Source of the DNA: Chloroflexota bacterium
Lineage (GTDB): Bacteria; Chloroflexota; Limnocylindria; Limnocylindrales; CSP1-4
Assembly: GCA_021814735.1 (NCBI GenBank)
Contig: JAKAHX010000050.1
Coordinates: forward strand, 1-8,303
Direction of reading: 5' to 3'
Length of the DNA: 8,303 bases
The position numbers were made by a program, and so were the translations under genes. The notes beneath the pieces are model-generated. The model made no database searches, had not been told where the DNA came from, and saw only the letters and a list, made by a program, of their open reading frames with translations. Positions 6,918-8,303 of this stretch are shown here, piece by piece (the first letter of the stretch is position 1; each line of letters starts with the position of its first letter).

Positions 6918-8113
6918 CCCGGCGTGCCAGCGGCGGTCGGGGTCGCGGACGGTGCCCTGGACGGGATGGGCGCCCGGAACGACGGCGGGAGCTGTCCCTG
7001 GGCGGCCAGGCGCCGGATGACGAACCCGTAGTAGTCGTCCACGCGGGCCGTGACGCGGTCCCAGCCGAACTCCCGCGAGCGCTCCAGGCCGGAGCGGCCC
7101 ATCCGCTCGCGGGCGGCCGGATCGTCCAGCAACTGCGCGATCGCGGCGGCCAGGGCCTCGGGATCGCGCGGCGGCACCAGCAGCGCCTGCTCGCCGCGCC
7201 GCACGACACCCTTGTAGCCGTGGATGTCGCTGCACACGATCGGCTTGCCGGACGCCATCGCCTCGAGCAGCACGATCCCGAACGATTCGTGCCCGGTCGC
7301 CGGCGAGACGTACACGTCGGCCGTGGCGAACCACCGCGCCTTCTCGTCCTCGCTCACGCGCCCCAGCATCTCCACCCCGGTGAGGCGGCGCGTCATCACG
7401 TAGCGGCGAGCCTCGCGGTCCTGCGGTCCATGGCCCACCACGAGCAGGCGGCAGTCGCGGCCCTCGCGCCGAAGCAGACGGAAGGCCTTCAGCAGGTAGA
7501 GCAGCCCCTTCCGGTCCTCGAGCCGACCCACGAACAGGAGGTTCGGCGTGCCGTCGCGCCAGCGCTCGATGGGCCGGGCGGACGCGAAGCGTTCGACGTC
7601 CACCCCGTTGGGGATCACCTTGTAGTCGCCCGGGAAGTACTTGTCGATGAAGTACCGGGCCGCCGCGCTCACCGCGATCCGGCCGTGGAGCCGCCGGGCG
7701 TAGCCGCCCAGCATGCGGCGACTGAACTCGTAGGCGGGGCTCCACCCGTTGTACGCGTGGAACGTGGCGACGTTGACGCTGGTGGACTCGCGGAGGAGCA
7801 CCAGCGAGAGGAAGGGCACGAAGGGCTCGTGGAAGTGCAGCAGGTCGAACTGCTCGCGGTCGAGGACGTCGCGGCACTGCGAGAGGAACCGCGGCGAGAC
7901 GGTCAGCGTCCCCACTGAGCCGTTGGACGGAACGGAGAAGCCGCGCCCGATCCGGATGATGTCGCCCTCGCTGGACCGTTGCAGCCCGTGGGTGCTGCTG
8001 ATGATCCGCACGTCGTGGCCACGGGCACGCAGGTGCTGGTGGAGGAACCCGACGTGCGCGTTGACCCCGCCGGGCAGCGGGTAGATGTACGGCGTCACCA
8101 GCCCGATCTTCAC
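6914..8113 (-). CDS. PimA-like GT4 glycosyltransferase (probable glycolipid mannosyltransferase)
   Basis: This is a 399-residue GT-B enzyme close in layout to actinobacterial phosphatidylinositol alpha-mannosyltransferase PimA. Visible matches are the N-terminal PGGVNAHV loop (14-21), VPSNGSV (61-67), HFHEP (93-97), VATFH with H119 at the PimA His118 position, IPNGVD (167-172), VGRLEDRKG with R197 and K202 for the nucleotide-sugar phosphates, and HESFGIVLLEA with the EX7E pair E276/E284. An Arg-rich patch (R132, R133, R140, R141, R145) matches the membrane-docking region of PimA. Residues 373-399 are a disordered Pro/Ala/Ser tail. Expected role: transfer of mannose from GDP-mannose to a lipid on the inner membrane face; the acceptor (phosphatidylinositol or another) is inferred. 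It starts with GTG, overlaps the upstream stop by 4 nt (GTGA) with only a weak GGCAGG ribosome site, and so is probably translationally coupled. Confidence 0.92.
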   Translation of the reverse strand: MKIGLVTPYIYPLPGGVNAHVGFLHQHLRARGHDVRIISSTHGLQRSSEGDIIRIGRGFSVPSNGSVGTLTVSPRFLSQCRDVLDREQFDLLHFHEPFVPFLSLVLLRESTSVNVATFHAYNGWSPAYEFSRRMLGGYARRLHGRIAVSAAARYFIDKYFPGDYKVIPNGVDVERFASARPIERWRDGTPNLLFVGRLEDRKGLLYLLKAFRLLRREGRDCRLLVVGHGPQDREARRYVMTRRLTGVEMLGRVSEDEKARWFATADVYVSPATGHESFGIVLLEAMASGKPIVCSDIHGYKGVVRRGEQALLVPPRDPEALAAAIAQLLDDPAARERMGRSGLERSREFGWDRVTARVDDYYGFVIRRLAAQGQLPPSFRAPIPSRAPSATPTAAGTPG

Positions 8114-8303
8114 GGCGACGCCTGCCGTTCCGTCGGGCCGGCATCCTCGTCCGATGACCGGGGGTCGAGGAAGCGCGGCGGCCGGAGGTTGCCCCCCGGG
8201 TAGCCGAGGTCACGCCCGGTCCCGTTCCGGAGCAGGGCGCCCCGCAGGTCGTCGCGGATGTCGCGGCTGTACTTGCGCAGCTGCCGGCCGTACATCACGA
8301 CCT
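8110..8303 (-). CDS. C-terminal fragment of an unidentified protein, upstream gene of the GT4 operon
   Basis: The frame is open from the right edge to TGA at 8112-8110, giving 63 visible residues. The 5' part lies outside the window; the in-window GTG/ATG near 8298 are probably internal. The fragment has a charged amphipathic stretch (QLRKYSRDIRDDLRGALLR), then a Gly/Pro turn region (YPGGNLRPPRF), then an acidic polar tail (DPRSSDEDAG). This resembles a cytoplasmic C-terminal tail, but I do not recognise the family. Its stop overlaps the GT4 start in GTGA, which supports it being real and in the same operon. In actinobacteria the genes before pimA encode a phosphatidylinositol synthase and an acyltransferase; nothing visible here proves either. 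Confidence 0.6.
   Translation of the reverse strand, partial: VVMYGRQLRKYSRDIRDDLRGALLRNGTGRDLGYPGGNLRPPRFLDPRSSDEDAGPTERQASP

Noticed and set aside
6880..6960. Possible bidirectional terminator around the convergent stops
   Set aside because: Only generic GC complementarity was seen; no stable stem followed by a T-run on either strand.
4772..7918. A 1048-codon open frame on the plus strand
   Set aside because: It is an off-frame shadow of the PMT module and the antisense of the GT4 gene, with no recognisable motifs.
4884..8213. A 1109-codon open frame on the minus strand
   Set aside because: Its sequence is Arg/Pro/Gly/His-rich without domains and crosses two well-supported genes in other frames; long shadow frames are expected at this GC content.

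Overview
This is a very GC-rich window, with almost every third codon position G or C and several GTG starts. It holds four protein-coding genes with almost no spacing. The protein styles point to a Chloroflexota (Limnocylindria-like) or, less likely, an actinobacterial genome. They include a PimA-like GT4 enzyme, PMT-type membrane glycosyltransferases, and a C-terminal stretch rich in Trp/Tyr/Pro that resembles Chloroflexota PMT proteins as I remember them. The lineage is an inference; there is no rRNA or marker gene in the window.

Layout. Bases 1-1163 (minus) hold most of a polytopic GT-C-like membrane protein whose 3' end lies outside the left edge. A short divergent intergenic region (1164-1250) carries a good extended -10 promoter (TGCTATACT) and an AGGAGG ribosome binding site for the plus-strand gene. 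Bases 1251-6917 (plus) are one unbroken 1888-residue gene with four parts: an N-terminal Gpi18/GT-C-like membrane module, a roughly 120-residue Ala/Pro/Ser linker, a PMT (GT39-type) module, and a roughly 450-residue soluble domain inserted in the first extracytoplasmic loop of that PMT module. The insert looks like a beta-propeller with its own nested alpha-helical coiled coil. Bases 6914-8113 (minus) encode a PimA-like GT4 glycosyltransferase. Its stop codon overlaps the stop of the giant gene in a shared CTAG, and its GTG start overlaps by 4 nt (GTGA) the stop of an unidentified gene entering from the right edge (8110-8303).

Together this looks like an envelope glycosylation locus. A cytoplasmic/peripheral GT4 enzyme probably mannosylates a lipid, and three GT-C modules in two proteins would transfer sugars from polyprenyl-phosphate donors on the outer face of the membrane. 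The substrates cannot be read from the sequence. The most unusual object is the giant double GT-C protein with the propeller insert placed exactly between the FGD and WRLP conserved segments of the PMT fold. No tRNA, rRNA, CRISPR, insertion sequence or clear rho-independent terminator was seen. There is no gene-free stretch longer than about 90 bases.
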